A stretch of 17,127 nucleotides of DNA from Bacillota bacterium. GTDB taxonomy: Bacteria > Bacillota > Clostridia > Acetivibrionales > DSM-1351. Below the pieces are notes generated by a model. It had not been told where the DNA came from. It worked only from the letters and a program-made list of their open reading frames with translations, and did not search any database. Made by a program: the position numbers and the translations under genes. Positions 15,161-17,127 of the stretch are shown one piece after another. How positions within the stretch are numbered: position 1 is the first letter of the stretch; every line of letters begins with the position of its first letter. Where the stretch lies: assembly GCA_023412275.1 (NCBI GenBank), contig JAEYNY010000012.1, positions 1 to 17,127 on the forward strand. The letters are read 5' to 3'.

Positions 15161-17127
15161 TTAAAGCTCTTTTCCCATTTGAACCAATACAGTATAGTAT
15201 TTTGATTCCAGTTCATAAAGTTTTGAAACATTTTGTATTAAGCTCCTGAAGGTTCCCTGCCTATAAAGACCTGAATACATATATTTTGCGAGGGTTCCTC
15301 TTGTAAAAATCCAGTTACTGAATATATCTTCAAAGCTAGTGCAACATTCTGATTCAGAGCCGAATAGGTTTGTTAATAAATATTTTTCAACCTGCTTTAT
15401 ATTTACAATATTGTTAATTCCATTCAGCAACCATTGAATATTCTTATCCAGAATAGATTTATCCATAACCAGCTTCTCCAAATCCAAGGTGAACTTGTTT
15501 AAGTAATCAAGATGTTCTTGAATTAAATCTTTGTTTGCGCTTATATATGACAAAAATAAATCTCTATTATCCTTGTCAGTTTTCTTTTGTGCCATTGCGG
15601 AATTATAATAAAATTCATAATAGGTAGAGTCATTTGTTCTAAAATTGGTAAGGTACCCATTATATGAATTTATAATATCCTCAAAACCAATTGTACGGGG
15701 CTTATAGGATAAATTGTCACGATGTTCATGTTCTATTATGTAAAATACTTTTTCACTTTCGTCATATCCATAAACAAGTAAAGTATGAGGCCAATGACTC
15801 TTTTGATACATCTCCGGCCTAATGGATTCGTAAAAACAATCAATCCAAATTACAACCGGTCTTTTCTTACTAATGGAATTGATTATGTCCTTAACAATAT
15901 TTTCACTGGAAGTTTTTGTTTCAACCATTATGCCTTCTTCTTCCAATAACTTCTCTATATGATTTACTTGGACATATTCTATGTCCAATTTCATCTCTGT
16001 TGAAGCATCGTCATATGAAAATACCGGAACATCGTTGATCAGGAATGTATTTATACTTCTTCCATATAGCTCTATAACCGGAAATGCAGAATTGTAGAAA
16101 CAGTTTTTATAATATATTTCATTAAACGGCTTGATTCCTTCTATTAAAACTCTATTGGAGGAAATCTCTTCTGAAATTACTTCAGAAACTGCCGGCAAGG
16201 TATTACTTATGTTGTTTTCTACTTTTATCATTGTGTCTTCAACGTTACCGGAAGTGAATACTGATGCAAGCTGCCTTACAGTTTTGAGTTTAAATACATC
16301 GTAGCTTGCTATCTTTAAGCCCGCTTTTTCCATCTCCACTTCAAGTTTTATCGCCAACAGTGAATTCCCGCCCAAATCAAAAAACGTATCGTCTATGCCT
16401 ACTGTCTCTACATTCAATACTATCTGCCATATTTTGCAGATTTCCTCTTCTACTTTGTTTCTTGGAGGTACATACTCAGTTTTAGCCGGGTTGCTACTTA
16501 CCCTATCATATTTAGGTATCTCCAGAAGCTCCTTAACTGTGCACTTCATTAACGGGGACATGTATTCTCTGTGTAATAGCTTCTCTTGGTTTACTATATG
16601 TACTTCCCATTTAAGATCACCCGGCTTTGTTGTCGCTACTGTTTCTACCTGAGCCTCGTTATCCTCATGAATTGGTACCTTCTCTTCTACTGTCGCTGCG
16701 GCCTCAGAATAGCTTGAATTAAAGTAGCAATCAACATATTTGGCTTTTGTAGGTACCTTATCAACGGCAATTTTGAATTTTATACAATTTTCTGTTGTAC
16801 TTACTCTTTCCCATCCCGTTCTTTCAAGGAATTCCAGTACAGGCTTATTCTTTTCCGTAAGCACATATTCCGTTTCAATAATGTCAACACCTTGCTCTCT
16901 GCAGCTCTGTGCAAGGCCTACCAGGATCGAATCCTCAATTCCTTTCCCCAGTACCCTGCAGCTTAACAGCAGTGTTTCAATAAACAGGCTATTCCCTTTT
17001 TGTTCTGTTATTACCACACCTACAAGTCCGTAGTCACCAAATCTGTCGGATACTTTTATTACATGGCATTTTTTATTGGGCAGCAGGGTTATTTCATTTA
17101 TTTCTTTTTCGGTTCTGCGTATTGTGC
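15161..17127 (-). CDS. Partial FkbH-type / peptidyl carrier / BtrH-like multidomain protein
   Basis: The gene runs off the right edge; 654 residues are visible from 17126 to the stop at 15161. The frame is open throughout, so the GTG at 17017 is not a real start. Domain 1 (about 17127-16760) is the C-terminal GNAT-like part of an FkbH protein, recognised by VIKVSDRFGDYGLVGVVI and LLSCRVLGKGIEDSIL. FkbH HAD enzymes load glyceryl units from 1,3-bisphosphoglycerate onto carrier proteins; the HAD catalytic part would lie outside the window. After a linker, domain 2 (about 16470-16240) is a peptidyl carrier with FFDLGGNSLLAIKLE and the pantetheine serine at codon 16361-16363. Domain 3 (about 16120-15640) resembles BtrH_N, a papain-like acyl-transfer fold, with C at 16100-16102 (NCFYNSA) and H at 15785-15787 (HWPHTLLVYGYD). 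The last 160 residues are helical and unassigned. Confidence 0.8.
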   Translation of the reverse strand, partial: TIRRTEKEINEITLLPNKKCHVIKVSDRFGDYGLVGVVITEQKGNSLFIETLLLSCRVLGKGIEDSILVGLAQSCREQGVDIIETEYVLTEKNKPVLEFLERTGWERVSTTENCIKFKIAVDKVPTKAKYVDCYFNSSYSEAAATVEEKVPIHEDNEAQVETVATTKPGDLKWEVHIVNQEKLLHREYMSPLMKCTVKELLEIPKYDRVSSNPAKTEYVPPRNKVEEEICKIWQIVLNVETVGIDDTFFDLGGNSLLAIKLEVEMEKAGLKIASYDVFKLKTVRQLASVFTSGNVEDTMIKVENNISNTLPAVSEVISEEISSNRVLIEGIKPFNEIYYKNCFYNSAFPVIELYGRSINTFLINDVPVFSYDDASTEMKLDIEYVQVNHIEKLLEEEGIMVETKTSSENIVKDIINSISKKRPVVIWIDCFYESIRPEMYQKSHWPHTLLVYGYDESEKVFYIIEHEHRDNLSYKPRTIGFEDIINSYNGYLTNFRTNDSTYYEFYYNSAMAQKKTDKDNRDLFLSYISANKDLIQEHLDYLNKFTLDLEKLVMDKSILDKNIQWLLNGINNIVNIKQVEKYLLTNLFGSESECCTSFEDIFSNWIFTRGTLAKYMYSGLYRQGTFRSLIQNVSKLYELESKYYTVLVQMGKEL

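Noticed and set aside
16760..17017. GTG at 17015-17017 as the start of the large multidomain protein
   Set aside because: The frame is open to the window edge and the upstream codons encode DRFGDYGLVG, the conserved FkbH segment, so the gene begins outside the window.
11244..17127. Assignment to the closthioamide pathway of Ruminiclostridium
   Set aside because: That pathway also uses free-standing carriers and a papain-like protein, but this window shows no thioamide-forming adenine-nucleotide hydrolase, ATP-grasp or chorismate lyase gene, so the resemblance is only general.

Overview
The window is low-GC DNA with strong AGGAGG-type ribosome binding sites, intrinsic terminators and YesM/YesN-type signalling. 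This fits a plant-polymer-degrading, anaerobic Firmicute of the Ruminiclostridium/Clostridium kind; that assignment is inferred from gene content and base composition, not from a marker gene. No tRNA, rRNA, CRISPR array or insertion sequence was seen.

Left part (about 233-11063): a sugar-furanoside utilisation locus. On the minus strand, reading from high to low coordinates, come an ArsR-like one-component regulator with a large beta-rich C-terminal half (9315-8413), a YtfQ-like sugar-binding lipoprotein (8214-7183), a strong terminator-like hairpin, a two-domain RbsA/YtfR-type ATPase (7066-5534), two BPD_transp_2 permeases of YtfT and YjfF type (5541-4489, 4492-3470), another hairpin, a YesM-type sensor kinase (3369-1903) and a YesN-type AraC response regulator (1831-233). 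Divergent from the regulator is a 502-aa GH51 alpha-L-arabinofuranosidase (9506-11014). The shared 190-bp divergent region carries a TTGACA promoter, a perfect 11-bp inverted repeat and a 13-bp direct repeat. Together they read as: cut arabinofuranosyl side chains, import a furanose-type sugar, and sense it twice (inside the cell by the ArsR-like protein, outside by the kinase).

Right part (about 17127-11105, all minus strand): an operon that looks like a specialised-metabolite or thiotemplate cassette cut off by the window edge. The order is a multidomain protein with an FkbH-type C-terminal GNAT region, a peptidyl carrier domain and a BtrH-like papain-fold domain; a Gfo/Idh/MocA oxidoreductase; a divergent type II 3-dehydroquinate dehydratase with two altered active-site positions; an RsgA-family ribosome GTPase; a HAD phosphatase; a free-standing acyl carrier protein; and finally a 56-codon relic resembling the swivelling domain of PEP-utilising enzymes, which overlaps the carrier protein out of frame. 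The product is unknown. This half is the candidate for an undescribed system.

The two halves converge at a hairpin near 11033-11063, which ends the arabinofuranosidase transcript.
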